Part shown: positions 44,781 through 53,375 of the stretch, in pieces
Layout of the letters: each line of letters starts with the position of its first letter
Numbering within the stretch: the first letter of the stretch is position 1
Program-made: the position numbers and the translations under genes
Assembly: GCA_045637805.1 (NCBI GenBank)
Contig: JAZUAE010000014.1
Span: 1-64,000 of the forward strand
Reading direction: 5' to 3'
Source: CAKVLG01 sp045637805
GTDB lineage: Bacteria; Bacillota; Clostridia; Christensenellales; UBA1242
Length of the DNA: 64,000 nt
Notes under the pieces: model-generated
Seen by the model: only the letters and a program-made list of their open reading frames with translations
Told to the model about the DNA's origin: nothing
Database searches by the model: none

Positions 44781-44809
44781 TTGAAAATTAGAAAGTAGTG
44801 TGTTATAAT
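44781..44809 (+). promoter_or_regulatory. Promoter of secG
   Basis: TTGAAA (44781-44786), 17-bp spacer, TATAAT (44804-44809). Confidence 0.65.
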
Positions 44810-44832
44810 CAATCTACTTTTTGGAGGATATT

Positions 44833-45141
44833 ATGGATTATTTTATATGTAGTGACACAGCAATGGCACCTTGGGTTGTTAACTCATTTCCGATTATTAA
44901 GATTGTTCTTTGCGTACTTATTGCTATTTTGTCTATATTTATGATTGTTGCTGTACTTATGCAAAAAGGTAATAGTAATGGTGTAGATGCTGTTACAGGA
45001 CAAATGGATACATTTTATAACAAAAACAAAGGTAGTTCATTGCAGGGCAAAATAAAGAAATTAACAGTTTGGGCTGCTGCATTATTACTTGTATTTTGTG
45101 TGATATTCTTAATCATTAATACAATTTATCCAGCTATGTAA
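44833..45141 (+). CDS. secG: Preprotein translocase subunit SecG
   Basis: 102 residues, two membrane helices (about 20-43 and 74-98) linked by the conserved Gly/Asn-rich loop VLMQKGNSNGVDAVTGQ. SecG is the small accessory subunit of the SecYEG channel. The N-terminus is some 15 residues longer than usual. ATG at 44833 behind TTGGAGGA; the upstream in-frame triplets are part of that site. Downstream of gpmI as in many Clostridia, though eno, rnr and smpB are missing here. Confidence 0.85.
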   Translation: MDYFICSDTAMAPWVVNSFPIIKIVLCVLIAILSIFMIVAVLMQKGNSNGVDAVTGQMDTFYNKNKGSSLQGKIKKLTVWAAALLLVFCVIFLIINTIYPAM

Positions 45142-45147
45142 AGAAAG

Positions 45148-45170
45148 TAGACCGAAAGGTCTATTTTTTT
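45148..45170 (+). terminator. Terminator after secG
   Basis: TAGACC-GAAA-GGTCTA hairpin with a GNRA loop and seven Ts. Confidence 0.9.
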
Positions 45171-45224
45171 ATGTATAAAATTTACTTTTCAAGTACATAC
45201 TAAAAGAAAAAAGGAGAAGAAAAA

Positions 45225-45461
45225 ATGATTATAGCAAACATTATTTTACTTAGCTTAATGATTCTTGGCTGTATTAACTGGTTTCTTGTTGGTGTGTTCT
45301 CATGGAACTTGGTAACATGGATTTTTGGTTTATCAGTATTTGCAAGAATTCTTTATGCTATTATAGGTCTTGCAGGTATTTGGATGCTTATTCAACTTTG
45401 TGTACGTGGTTGCAGATTGTTCCGCGATGATAAAGTAAAAATGAGAAATTCAAATAAGTAA
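45225..45461 (+). CDS. DUF378 membrane protein
   Basis: 78 residues with two membrane helices: IILLSLMILGCINWFLVGVF and LYAIIGLAGIWMLIQL, the standard DUF378 pattern (GxINW and YxxxGxAG). Function unknown. Behind AAGGAG. Basic C-terminal tail. Confidence 0.88.
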   Translation: MIIANIILLSLMILGCINWFLVGVFSWNLVTWIFGLSVFARILYAIIGLAGIWMLIQLCVRGCRLFRDDKVKMRNSNK

Positions 45462-45487
45462 AAAAGCCCATTTGGGCTTTTTTTATT
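45461..45487 (+). terminator. Terminator after the DUF378 gene
   Basis: AAAAAAGCCC / GGGCTTTTTTT with loop ATTT. Confidence 0.9.
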
Positions 45488-45493
45488 TCGCTA

Positions 45494-45522
45494 TTGCAAA
45501 AATTAAATTCTTATGTTATAAT
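45494..45522 (+). promoter_or_regulatory. Promoter of the 323-codon hypothetical gene
   Basis: TTGCAA (45494-45499), 17-bp spacer, TATAAT (45517-45522). Confidence 0.65.
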
Positions 45523-45539
45523 TTTCAAACGAGGAATTT

Positions 45540-46511
45540 ATGAATAAGAAGATATCAGCAATAATAAAAGATTTTTATAAAGGTAAAGATTTAAGAGTTG
45601 ATCATTTTTTAATCAGATGTGCAAGAACAACTGATCTTTTTTCTCATTTAGATGAAGATATTGTTGATCTTGGTGTTTATAATGTTGAACAATTATTAAA
45701 TGTATCACTTGCTGATTATTATAGAAGTAGAATAAAAGAACTAAACCTTCAGATGAAAGCTGTTGTTGATGAGAATAAGAAAGCAAGTAAAATGATTTAT
45801 AAAAGAAAAATGCTAGAATTAAAGGAAAATCTTAAAAATTCAGAAAAGAAAAGTGATAAGTACAAAGAAGCAAAGGTTGGATTGATAAAGTTTAAAAGAA
45901 TGGGGTATGATGGATACCAAAAGTTTAGAAAAGTATCACTTCGTGATAAAATAGTGCCCTTAGGCGATTTAGTAATTGAAAGTGAGGAGTTTAATAAAAA
46001 ACGCAATAGTGAGGTTTTGGAATTTATGAAATCTTTACCAAAAACTATTGTTACACAAGAGATGTCTTCTGATTGGCAAGAAATAAAAAATCCAAAAGGA
46101 TACGATAAATTTTTTAGAATTAATGAAAAACAATTTTCTTCACGTGAACAATATTTAAAAACTATTTTATGTAAACTCAGAAGTTTAAATTCAAACAAGC
46201 GTGAGGCTTTTGAAAAGATGATGTTGGAGTGTGCAGAGGCTAGAGCTCAAGAAGAACAAGAAAAACAAAATCAACTTAAAGCCCGTTTTAATAATTTAAG
46301 ATATGCTATTTGGGCTTGGCCTGAATATGAAAAATATAATGAAGTGACAAAAGTTGCATTAGAAGAAATTAATAAATTAATGGCAAATCAAAAATCAAAA
46401 GAAACATCAGAGTACGCAAGACTTAAGACAAACAATCATTTGCATAGAGTATATCAAAGTGTGTTGTGTGATATTGAAAAACAAGTAAACGAATTGGATT
46501 ATCAAATGTAA
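45540..46511 (+). CDS. Hypothetical charged helical protein
   Basis: 323 residues, no family recognised. No signal or membrane segment; almost entirely Lys/Glu/Asn/Leu-rich helices, with coiled-coil tendency at about 60-115 (KELNLQMKAVVDENKKASKM region) and 215-245 (EARAQEEQEKQNQLKARFN). Tryptophans cluster around IWAWPEYEKY. Probably cytoplasmic. It has a promoter, a GAGGA site and a perfect terminator, so it is a monocistronic gene. Confidence 0.65.
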   Translation: MNKKISAIIKDFYKGKDLRVDHFLIRCARTTDLFSHLDEDIVDLGVYNVEQLLNVSLADYYRSRIKELNLQMKAVVDENKKASKMIYKRKMLELKENLKNSEKKSDKYKEAKVGLIKFKRMGYDGYQKFRKVSLRDKIVPLGDLVIESEEFNKKRNSEVLEFMKSLPKTIVTQEMSSDWQEIKNPKGYDKFFRINEKQFSSREQYLKTILCKLRSLNSNKREAFEKMMLECAEARAQEEQEKQNQLKARFNNLRYAIWAWPEYEKYNEVTKVALEEINKLMANQKSKETSEYARLKTNNHLHRVYQSVLCDIEKQVNELDYQM

Positions 46512-46535
46512 AACATGGGACTAGTCCCATGTTTT
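46510..46535 (+). terminator. Terminator after the 323-codon gene
   Basis: AAACATGGGA / TCCCATGTTT perfect stem with CTAG centre, then Ts. Confidence 0.85.
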
Positions 46536-46613
46536 TAGTTTTATATGTATATAATTGATGAAAAATAATAATATTTTACATTTTATAATTTCAAAACGAT
46601 TACCTTTAAATGC

Positions 46614-46642
46614 TTGCAGCAGATAAAAAAATATAATATAAT
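46614..46642 (+). promoter_or_regulatory. Promoter of tRNA-Ser
   Basis: TTGCAG (46614-46619), 17-bp spacer, TATAAT (46637-46642), 12 bases before the tRNA. Confidence 0.65.
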
Positions 46643-46654
46643 AAAATTGTTAAT

Positions 46655-46745
46655 GGAGAGTTGTCCGAGTGGTTTAAGGTGCACCCCTGGAAAGGGTGTG
46701 TTGTACAAAATGCAACCGGCGGTTCAAATCCGCCACTCTCCGCCA
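46655..46745 (+). tRNA. tRNA-Ser (anticodon GGA)
   Basis: 91-nt class II tRNA: acceptor GGAGAGT / ACTCTCC, D-arm GTCCGAGTGGTTTAAGG, anticodon stem CACCC / GGGTG with loop CTGGAAA (anticodon GGA), a long variable arm (TGTTGTACAAAATGCAACC region), T-loop GGTTCAAATCC, discriminator G and encoded CCA. Confidence 0.95.
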
Positions 46746-46794
46746 CATAAAATAAAGTTTACTTTGGAATATTGTAATATTAGTGGAGATGTTC

Positions 46795-47109
46795 ATGGTA
46801 GGAAAATATAAAGTTATAACACTTTGTGGTAGTACAAAATTTAAAGATGATTTTTTAAGAGAACAAAAACGTTTGTCTTTAGAAGGTAATATTGTTATAT
46901 CGGTTGGCATGTTTGGACACTCAGGTGATAGTGAAGTATGGGCTGAAGGTGTAAATGAAATGCTAGATGATATGCATAAAAGAAAAATTGATATGGCTGA
47001 TGAGATATTTGTGATTAACAAAGATGGATATATTGGTTCTAGTACTAAATCTGAAATAGAGTATGCAATAAAAACAAATAAAAAAGTTAATTATATGGAA
47101 GAAATTTAA
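46795..47109 (+). CDS. DUF4406/nucleoside 2-deoxyribosyltransferase-like protein
   Basis: 104 residues. VITLCGSTKFKDDFLREQKRL near the start and KIDMADEIFVINKDGYIGSS with SEIEYAI in the second half match the Rossmann-like nucleoside 2-deoxyribosyltransferase fold, in its small DUF4406-like form. Whether it is catalytic is unclear. ATG at 46795 is chosen with GTGGAG seven bases upstream; ATG 46789 and GTG 46783 are less well placed. Starts 50 bases after tRNA-Ser, perhaps by read-through. Confidence 0.7.
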   Translation: MVGKYKVITLCGSTKFKDDFLREQKRLSLEGNIVISVGMFGHSGDSEVWAEGVNEMLDDMHKRKIDMADEIFVINKDGYIGSSTKSEIEYAIKTNKKVNYMEEI

Positions 47110-47130
47110 TTAAAAAAGGGGGGAAACAAT

Positions 47131-47805
47131 ATGAAAGCAATAATTAAAGATAAGTATGGACAATATTTATCAATCATATTTGCTATTAAGCAAGATGGTT
47201 TTAAAAGTGAATGTGTTGCGTTTAATAGGGATTTTTCACAAGTGCAAAAAATAAAAATGTGGGGTACAAAGTCTAAAATTAAACGTAATGTTTATATAGT
47301 TGAATGGGATAAATTTGAATCTAAAAAGGGTGATTTTGAAGGCTTTGATTTTGTTTTAAACGATGAATCTTTAATGCAAGCTCTAAATGTTAATGGGTAT
47401 GTTAAAGTTGACAAATATTCAAAATTTACCGATTTCATAAAAGAAGAGATTTTACCTGAATGGATAGAATTGAAGGACGAAAACGGTATACAAGGTTTAA
47501 TGGAAGCTGCTTTTAATTTTCATGATTCATATATGGGTAAAGATTGTATAAAGACAGAAGATGATAAACTGCAGATAAAATTTGACACAACATGGGACTG
47601 TGATATAACAATTCGCTTTATAGACGTTAAGTCTTGTTTAAATATAGATAAAGTGTTAATTATTGATAAAGTAAATATTGAAATTAAGGATAAAAAAGTT
47701 TTTTTCAAAATAATTGATTTTGTAAGTAAAGATTCTTATAAAGAAGAAATTGCTGATCCATTTATAGAATGTGAAAAAATTATGTGGAAAATTAATGTAA
47801 AATAA
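47131..47805 (+). CDS. Hypothetical protein
   Basis: 224 residues, not recognised. Predicted cytoplasmic, alternating strands and helices, Asp/Lys-rich. The stretch AAFNFHDSYMGKDCIKTEDD then WDCDITIRFIDV in the second half is the most motif-like part and recurs, as far as I recall, in uncharacterised Clostridia proteins; I cannot assign a family. Strong site AAGGGGGG upstream; 21 bases after the previous gene, so the two are probably one transcript. Confidence 0.65.
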   Translation: MKAIIKDKYGQYLSIIFAIKQDGFKSECVAFNRDFSQVQKIKMWGTKSKIKRNVYIVEWDKFESKKGDFEGFDFVLNDESLMQALNVNGYVKVDKYSKFTDFIKEEILPEWIELKDENGIQGLMEAAFNFHDSYMGKDCIKTEDDKLQIKFDTTWDCDITIRFIDVKSCLNIDKVLIIDKVNIEIKDKKVFFKIIDFVSKDSYKEEIADPFIECEKIMWKINVK

Positions 47806-47826
47806 AACGCCAGTCTGGCGTTTTTT
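47804..47826 (+). terminator. Terminator after the 224-codon gene
   Basis: AACGCC / GGCGTT stem with loop AGTCT and six Ts. Confidence 0.85.
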
Positions 47827-47876
47827 AGTTGATCTTTTTGTTTTATTCTAATATACTTAATGAGTTAGGGGATAGT

Positions 47877-48620
47877 ATGAAAAAAACAATTCAAAATTAT
47901 AATCATAATTTTTGGGATGTAGTAAAAAAATATGATTTAAATGAAAGTAATTTATTTAGGAAATTTATTCATTCTTTTTATGTTGCAAAAAATTGTTTTA
48001 CGATTGCTTGCAATAAAAAGATGAATCAAAAAGAAAGAAATATTTGTTATTTGATGGGTTTATTTCACGATATAGGTAGATTTGAACAGTGGGTGAAATA
48101 TAAAACTTATGATGATGTAAAAAGTGAGGATCATGGTGATTTATCATATTCAATTTTAGAAACCCTAGATTGTTCGTCTTAGTTTGGTTTAAATAAAAAG
48201 GAATTAGATGTATTAAAAAATGCAATCAGATATCATACAAAACCATATATTGGGAAAGATTCTTTAATTATAAAATTTAATGATATACTAAATGATGCAG
48301 ATGCGTTTGCAAATGTAGTAACTGTTGCAAACGGAATGCAACAAATGACAGTTGAAAAAGACGGATATACACAAGAGTTTCTAAATGCTTTTAACAATAG
48401 AAAATTACTAAGAGTATATTCTCCTAAAACCAAACTTGATAGATGTTTAATTCTTGCTGCTAGTTGTTATTATATAAAAAACAAACAAATACGAATGGAC
48501 ATATTAGAATCTAATTATATAGATGTTATATATGAAACGTTTTCTAAATATTTAAACGGGACAGATAAAAAAGTGTATAAAGAAGTTTTAGAAAATTTAA
48601 AAGACAACTACTTGAATTGA
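47877..48620 (+). pseudogene. HD-domain phosphohydrolase gene interrupted by an in-frame TAG
   Basis: One frame runs from the ATG at 47877 (behind TAGGGGATAG) to the TAA at 48618-48620 except for a TAG at 48180-48182. The first part has the HD motif: FIHSFYVAKNC, GLFHDIGRFEQW and SEDHGDLSYSILE. The second part continues the same family after the stop (FGLNKKELDVLKNAIRYHTK, then NDADAFANV). TAG is a normal stop for other genes here, so this is a nonsense mutation rather than recoding. A 101-residue fragment could still be made; an ATG at 48336 could start the C-terminal fragment but has no clear ribosome binding site. Confidence 0.8.
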
Positions 48621-48659
48621 TTTTTACCATTATAACATTAACTAATTAATATAGTATAA

Positions 48660-48776
48660 TTGTTATACGAAGGGAATGCATCTAATTTTTCTTTTGATAA
48701 ACAAGCATATCAAAATCTTGATAAGTATGATGAAGAAAATCAGTCATCTTTAGAAAATAATACATTTGGGGGATAA
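48660..48776 (+). pseudogene. Possible gene remnant (about 38 codons)
   Basis: From the TTG at 48660 the frame reads an Asn/Gln/Glu/Lys-rich segment (SNFSFDKQAYQNLDKYDE) ending NTFGG and TAA, followed by a strong terminator. There is no start with a ribosome binding site, but a -10-like TATAAT lies just upstream. It resembles the C-terminal tail of a larger protein and may be what is left after a deletion. A small functional peptide gene is possible. Confidence 0.35.
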
Positions 48777-48777
48777 T

Positions 48778-48818
48778 AAAAACACTCAAACTAATGATTT
48801 AGTTTGAGTGTTTTTAGT
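48778..48818 (+). terminator. Strong terminator between 48776 and the convergent gene
   Basis: AAAAACACTCAAACT / AGTTTGAGTGTTTTT, 15-bp stem with AATGATTT loop. It can serve both directions. Confidence 0.9.
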
Positions 48819-48825
48819 TTAAAAT

Positions 48826-49728
48826 TTATTGTTTTAATATTTCATCGTTATTTAAAATATAGTCTTTTAAATAATTGTTTTCAATTAAATATTTAATACG
48901 TTTTCGCAGATCTTCGATATTTTTTATATCTATATTTTCATGGTTGCAATAAGTATAAATTTCAGCTATTGAAGTGTGGTTTTTTTGCGCTATATAATTT
49001 AAGATTTTTTCATTTTCTCTTTGCTTTTTAATTGAAATAATTGTTAATAATAATAGTACTAATCCAACCATAGAAATTAGCAAGAAAAGACCATTTTCAT
49101 TAGCTGCTGAAAGGGATATTCCAGCAATTATTGTAAATATTGATATTAAAATAAAGACTTCTAAAATACCAAGAGAAATCGTGATATTTGTATTGCTTTT
49201 TATTTGAATTTCAGAACTATTTCTATTTGTCAAAGCAGTTTCGGTTTCATTGTATTGATCGATAAGATTGTTGTATTCTTCTGTTATATTTGCTTTAATA
49301 TCATCTTCTGCTAAAATGCATGCCTTTTTAAAATCTTTTTTAATCTCACTCATAGGAAAAAGTTCTGATTTTACTTCAATTTCATTTATATTTTGTAATA
49401 ATTTTATTTTAGCTGATAACCACCATGCTAAATAATTTCCAGCGTCAATGGATTTTGCTTTTTCAATAAATGTAAGAGCATCTTCGTATTCATCAATTTC
49501 AATAAATTTTTCTGCAATATTTATATTTTTAAAATAATCTTCATCATGATATTCTTCAGAAGAATAGATATTTTTTGTAATATTTTGATTCACAAAATAA
49601 TTACTGGAAGAATTTGGTTTAAGAATTTCAATATTGCCACAATGTGGACAATGATATTTATTGTTTGAGTCTTTTGTTGTTTCTAAAATTGCTCCGCAGT
49701 TACTGCATTTTAATGATACTTTTTCCAT
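48826..49728 (-). CDS. Zinc-ribbon membrane protein with TPR-like segment
   Basis: 300 residues. N-terminal zinc ribbon with CSNCG and CPHCGN (residues 8-33). A helical TPR-like stretch follows (AEKFIEIDEYEDALTFIEKA near 75-95). Two membrane helices at about 185-235 split it, and the C-terminal ~60 residues are helical and charged. No named family recognised; similar zinc-ribbon/TPR/membrane proteins of unknown role are common in Clostridia. ATG at 49728 behind CGAGGATAA. Confidence 0.7.
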   Translation of the reverse strand: MEKVSLKCSNCGAILETTKDSNNKYHCPHCGNIEILKPNSSSNYFVNQNITKNIYSSEEYHDEDYFKNINIAEKFIEIDEYEDALTFIEKAKSIDAGNYLAWWLSAKIKLLQNINEIEVKSELFPMSEIKKDFKKACILAEDDIKANITEEYNNLIDQYNETETALTNRNSSEIQIKSNTNITISLGILEVFILISIFTIIAGISLSAANENGLFLLISMVGLVLLLLTIISIKKQRENEKILNYIAQKNHTSIAEIYTYCNHENIDIKNIEDLRKRIKYLIENNYLKDYILNNDEILKQ

Positions 49729-49799
49729 AAATTATCCTCGTTGATATATTATCACATTTATTATTTATTTGCAATAAAAAGGTGTGTTTATTATAAATA

Positions 49800-49830
49800 T
49801 AAAAAGTAGGGGATTAACCCCTACTTTTTT
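49800..49830 (-). terminator. Terminator of the methyltransferase gene
   Basis: AAAAAGTAGGGG / CCCCTACTTTTT with loop ATTAA region. On the minus strand it follows the stop codon of the methyltransferase gene. Confidence 0.85.
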
Positions 49831-50578
49831 ACTTTACTGCGATAACATGAATTCTATTTCGATGTTCTAATTCTGGTTTAGATAGTTCATTAAATTCAAT
49901 ATCTGTTGCATAAACTTCTTTAAATTTTGCTTCTTTTACTGCTTTTAATATATCTTCAGTTTCAAAGTATGATTCAACTAAAATGTCAAATGTTTTTTTG
50001 TATGTATTATTTTCACCCTTGATGAAATAAATTTCTTTCATAATACACTTATTATCAATACCTGGTTTGATATCTTTGATATAGTTCATATTTGAAGATT
50101 CTTCATGTTTTACTTCAACCCAGTCTTGTAATTTTTTCTTTGTATAGAAATCAAAAACTAAATATCCACCCTTGTTTAAATGAGCATAAGCATTTGCAAA
50201 GAATTTTTTCCAGTCAATAAACTTTTCCATAAGATTTACGCAATCATGATTACAAGTTATAAGGTCAAATTTTCCTTTCATTTTGAAATCTTGAATATTA
50301 GGTGTTAAAGCAAGTGTTGCAGATGGTACATTTTCCTTAGCAACATCTAACATGCTTTGAGCGATTTCTGTAGCTGCAACTTTTACGCCATTTTTTTCCA
50401 TAATGCGAATGCCTTCACCTGTACCACAAAGAATATCCAGGTGTGATGTAAATTTCATTTTACCTTTTTCACGCATTTTAATAAGGTTTGTGGCAACTTG
50501 GGTTGAAAAACCGCCCTCGTTTGCGCTCCATGCTTTTGCATAATTTTTATCAAAAGAATTAGCTTTATATTTTTCCAT
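49829..50578 (-). CDS. Class I SAM-dependent methyltransferase
   Basis: 249 residues. Rossmann methyltransferase core: motif I LDILCGTGEGIRIMEKNG (48-65), acidic VAATEIAQSMLDVAKEN, FDLITCNHDCVNLM (motif IV) and HLNKGGYLVFDFYTKKKL. Small-molecule type (methyltransf_25/11-like); the substrate is unknown. Start ATG at 50578 behind GGAGGGC. Transcribed in the same direction as the zinc-ribbon gene but with its own terminator. Confidence 0.82.
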   Translation of the reverse strand: MEKYKANSFDKNYAKAWSANEGGFSTQVATNLIKMREKGKMKFTSHLDILCGTGEGIRIMEKNGVKVAATEIAQSMLDVAKENVPSATLALTPNIQDFKMKGKFDLITCNHDCVNLMEKFIDWKKFFANAYAHLNKGGYLVFDFYTKKKLQDWVEVKHEESSNMNYIKDIKPGIDNKCIMKEIYFIKGENNTYKKTFDILVESYFETEDILKAVKEAKFKEVYATDIEFNELSKPELEHRNRIHVIAVK

Positions 50579-50668
50579 ACATAGCCCTCCGTATGCCTTA
50601 TATTATATCAAATTAATTAAAAAATAAAAAACAAAATGTGTAAGTTTTTGTTATTTTATTAAATTATT

Positions 50669-50696
50669 TTGGTTTTTTAAAAGTCTTGGTTATAAT
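50669..50696 (+). promoter_or_regulatory. Promoter of dinB, leaderless
   Basis: TTGGTT (50669-50674), 16-bp spacer, TATAAT (50691-50696), six bases before the ATG at 50703. I see no LexA box (GAAC-x4-GTTC type) here. Confidence 0.55.
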
Positions 50697-50702
50697 TAAA
50701 TC

Positions 50703-51929
50703 ATGAGAATTATTTTACATTCTGATTTAAATAATTTTTATGCAACTGTTGAGTGTCTGCTTGATCCGACGCTTAATGGCTTTCCTGTGGTTGTTTGCGG
50801 CAGAACGGAAGATAGGCATGGTATAGTACTTGCTAAAAACATGATAGCTAAAAAAGCTGGTGTAAAAACAGGTATGGTGCTTTTTAAAGTGAAAGAATTA
50901 TGTCCTAACGTTAAGTGTGTTTTGGCACGCCATGATATGTATTTAAAATATTCTAAAGCAGTAAAAAAGATTTATTCTGAGTACTCTGATAGGGTAGAAT
51001 CATTTGGTATTGATGAGGCTTGGATAGACTTAACAGGTATTGCAAAATCTTATGAAGATGGAGAACGAATCGCAAATGAAATAAGGCAGCGCATTAAAGC
51101 TGAAATAGGGTTGACAGTTTCAATCGGTGTAAGTTTTAATAAGGTTTTTGCTAAGCTTGGAAGCGATCTAAAAAAGCCTGATGCTGTTACTGTAATTACT
51201 GATAAAGATTATAAGGAAAAATTATGGAATTTGCCAGTTGAAGAACTCTTATATGTAGGGCGTTCGACAAAAGAAAAACTCAATCTTTTTGCCATAAAAA
51301 CGATAGGCGATTTGGCAAAATTTGATAAAAAAATAATCGTGGGTAAGCTCGGAAAATGGGGCGAGGTGTTGCATAACTATGCTAATGGTGAAGATCATGA
51401 TGAGGTAAGAAAATACTCGGAGCATGACGAAATAAAATCAGTTGGAAACAGTGTAACCTATTACAAAGATATGAAGACTGAGGAGGAGGTTGAGACTTTG
51501 ATGCTTCTTTTAGCCGAATCGGTTGCTTCTCGTATGGTTGATTATGGTTTTAAAAAGGCAAGAAGTATAAGTTTGCTTATAATGTTTAATAATTTAGATA
51601 GTAGAGTTCGTATGTGTAAAATGAATCCACCAACTAGATCAAGCACAGAATTTGCAAGATATGGAATGAAACTCTTTAAAGACAACTTCGACTGGAGTCA
51701 AATGTTGGTGCGTGGGCTAGGATTGTCAGTTAGTGATTTCGTGGAGAATGAACAAATAAGTATAGACGGCAATAAAAAATTAGAGAAAACTGAGAATTTA
51801 GAGGCGGCGGTAGAGCATTTAAGAAAAAGATATGGTAGACATATCTTACAGCGGGGAATTGTGCTCGAGGATAAACACATGAGTGAACTTAATATAAAAG
51901 ATGATCATATAGTTCACCCAAAAAGTTAG
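50703..51929 (+). CDS. dinB: DNA polymerase IV (Y family)
   Basis: 408 residues. Palm motifs HSDLNNFYATVE (first catalytic Asp) and SFGIDEAWIDLTG (paired Asp/Glu), GVSFNKVFAKLGSDLKKPDA, the helix-hairpin-helix region around 180-220, and a C-terminal little-finger domain. Error-prone translesion polymerase. Followed after nine bases by a small gene often found with clostridial dinB. Confidence 0.93.
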   Translation: MRIILHSDLNNFYATVECLLDPTLNGFPVVVCGRTEDRHGIVLAKNMIAKKAGVKTGMVLFKVKELCPNVKCVLARHDMYLKYSKAVKKIYSEYSDRVESFGIDEAWIDLTGIAKSYEDGERIANEIRQRIKAEIGLTVSIGVSFNKVFAKLGSDLKKPDAVTVITDKDYKEKLWNLPVEELLYVGRSTKEKLNLFAIKTIGDLAKFDKKIIVGKLGKWGEVLHNYANGEDHDEVRKYSEHDEIKSVGNSVTYYKDMKTEEEVETLMLLLAESVASRMVDYGFKKARSISLLIMFNNLDSRVRMCKMNPPTRSSTEFARYGMKLFKDNFDWSQMLVRGLGLSVSDFVENEQISIDGNKKLEKTENLEAAVEHLRKRYGRHILQRGIVLEDKHMSELNIKDDHIVHPKS

Positions 51930-51938
51930 GAGAATAAA

Positions 51939-52166
51939 TTGCGCAAAAACATTTCGGTAAAGGCGCTAATGAAAAAAGAGGGCAGTGTGTTGCCTGAGAA
52001 GATAATATGGGACGATGGGCGAGAGTTTATTGTAGATAGGGTTTTAGATATTCGTCCAGCGGCGAGTACAAAGGGTGGTGGTATGGGACTTCGATATTTA
52101 TGTCGTATAAACAGCAAAGAGAGATATTTGTTTTTAGATGACTATATTTGGTTTGTAGAAATTTGA
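51939..52166 (+). CDS. Small protein linked to dinB
   Basis: 75 residues starting at TTG 51939, nine bases behind TTAGGAG. The C-terminal half KGGGMGLRYLCRI then FLDDYIWFVEI matches a small uncharacterised protein family that, from general knowledge, commonly lies next to dinB in Clostridia (pattern GGxGxRYxxRI ... WFVE). No function known. The 10-base spacing to dinB supports co-transcription. A terminator follows. Confidence 0.7.
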   Translation: MRKNISVKALMKKEGSVLPEKIIWDDGREFIVDRVLDIRPAASTKGGGMGLRYLCRINSKERYLFLDDYIWFVEI

Positions 52167-52170
52167 CAAT

Positions 52171-52203
52171 AAAAAAATCTAGGAGTGTTCCTAGATTTTT
52201 TGT
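52171..52203. terminator. Terminator between the dinB operon and the SPFH gene
   Basis: AAAAAATCTAGGA / TCCTAGATTTTTT stem with GTGT loop; works in both directions. Confidence 0.9.
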
Positions 52204-52206
52204 TTG

Positions 52207-53229
52207 TTATTTTACTTTAGTTCCGCATTCAGAGCAGAATTTGGCATTTCTTGCAAGTTTTGATCCACACTTTGAACAGACAGTGTCGACTTTAATTTTG
52301 GTTCCGCATTCAGAGCAAAATTTAGCATTTTTACGATTTTTTGCGCCACATTCTGGGCAGAATGTTCCCTCGGTTTGTTTTGCTGATGTCATAGAATCTC
52401 TCATTACTTCAGCGATTGTTGCACCAACACCGATTTGTGTGCCAAGACCAGCAACGCCTTGATTTTGAGCGGCATCTGTAATAGCTTGAGCTGATTGATA
52501 TTTTACAAACGTATCCATAGAATCGCCCATAACGCCCATGCTAGATCTTGTATCGATTGCTTTTTCAACTTCTTCAGGGAAAGATATATTTTCAATTAGA
52601 AGTTTGTTGAGTTTTAGTCCAAGCTCTGTAAAGCTTGCGCTAGCGTGCTCTCTAGCAATTTTTGAGAATTCAGTTAGGTTACAAGCGATGTCAAGAGCAC
52701 TAATCTTTGATTCAGCTATTGTATCAGAAATCGATGTTACAAGTATACTTTTTAAATAAGAAGCAATATCTTCCGTCTCAAAAGTAGAGTTTGTTCCAAA
52801 TAGTTCCTTTAAAAATGTTTCAGGATTATCTACTTTAAATGAGTAACTACCATAACCGCGAATTCTAATTGTGCCAAAATCTTTATCTCTCATTGTGATA
52901 GGATTGCTGGTACCCCATTTTTGATTTGTAAATTGTTTAGTGTTGATAAAGAACACATCGGCATAAAATGGTGACTTGAAACCATAAGGAAGTGATAAAA
53001 GTTGGGTAAGAATAGGTAGGTTAGAAGTTTTTAGTGTATAGATGCCAGGTCCAAAAATATCTGCTATTTTACCTTTGTTTAAAAATACTGCAACTTGTGA
53101 TTCACGAACTGTGAGTTTTGAGCCATATTGTATTTGTCTACCGTCCATAGGAAATTTGTAAACCATTGTGTTTTTAGACGCATCGGTCCATTCAATAACT
53201 TTTAATAAGTTTGTCTTTATAAATCCCAT
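52207..53229 (-). CDS. SPFH-domain protein with two zinc ribbons
   Basis: 340 residues. N-terminal SPFH/virion-core-type domain (to about 220; ESQVAVFLNKGKIADIFGPG, RIRGYGSYSFKV), then a flexible region and two C-terminal zinc ribbons: CPECGAKNRKNAKFCSECG and CSKCGSKLARNAKFCSECG. Members are thought to scaffold membrane-proximal complexes. No signal peptide. Start ATG at 53229 behind TTGGAGGA; the frame's earlier codons overlap that site. Confidence 0.88.
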   Translation of the reverse strand: MGFIKTNLLKVIEWTDASKNTMVYKFPMDGRQIQYGSKLTVRESQVAVFLNKGKIADIFGPGIYTLKTSNLPILTQLLSLPYGFKSPFYADVFFINTKQFTNQKWGTSNPITMRDKDFGTIRIRGYGSYSFKVDNPETFLKELFGTNSTFETEDIASYLKSILVTSISDTIAESKISALDIACNLTEFSKIAREHASASFTELGLKLNKLLIENISFPEEVEKAIDTRSSMGVMGDSMDTFVKYQSAQAITDAAQNQGVAGLGTQIGVGATIAEVMRDSMTSAKQTEGTFCPECGAKNRKNAKFCSECGTKIKVDTVCSKCGSKLARNAKFCSECGTKVK

Positions 53230-53296
53230 ATTTTCCTCCAAGGGTTAATTTATATTTACATTATATATAAATTAATTTAAAAAGTAAAATAAAAAC

Positions 53297-53325
53297 TTGA
53301 CAATTTGAGCATTTGTTGTCAAAAT
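53297..53325 (+). promoter_or_regulatory. Promoter of tyrS
   Basis: TTGACA (53297-53302), 17-bp spacer, CAAAAT (53320-53325). The leader to the ATG (about 45 nt) is too short for a T-box. Confidence 0.6.
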
Positions 53326-53375
53326 ATGTAAAGACGAATAGACGTCTAAAAGAATAAATAAAAAGGAGAAGGAAG

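Noticed and set aside
47877..48620. TAG read as an amino acid (recoding) in the HD-domain gene
   Set aside because: TAG ends other intact genes in this window, e.g. pth, dus and the M1-type peptidase gene, and no suppressor or pyrrolysine genes are present.
53326..53375. A T-box in front of tyrS
   Set aside because: The leader is only about 45 nt and lacks stem I and GGTGG-like motifs; only ileS has one here.
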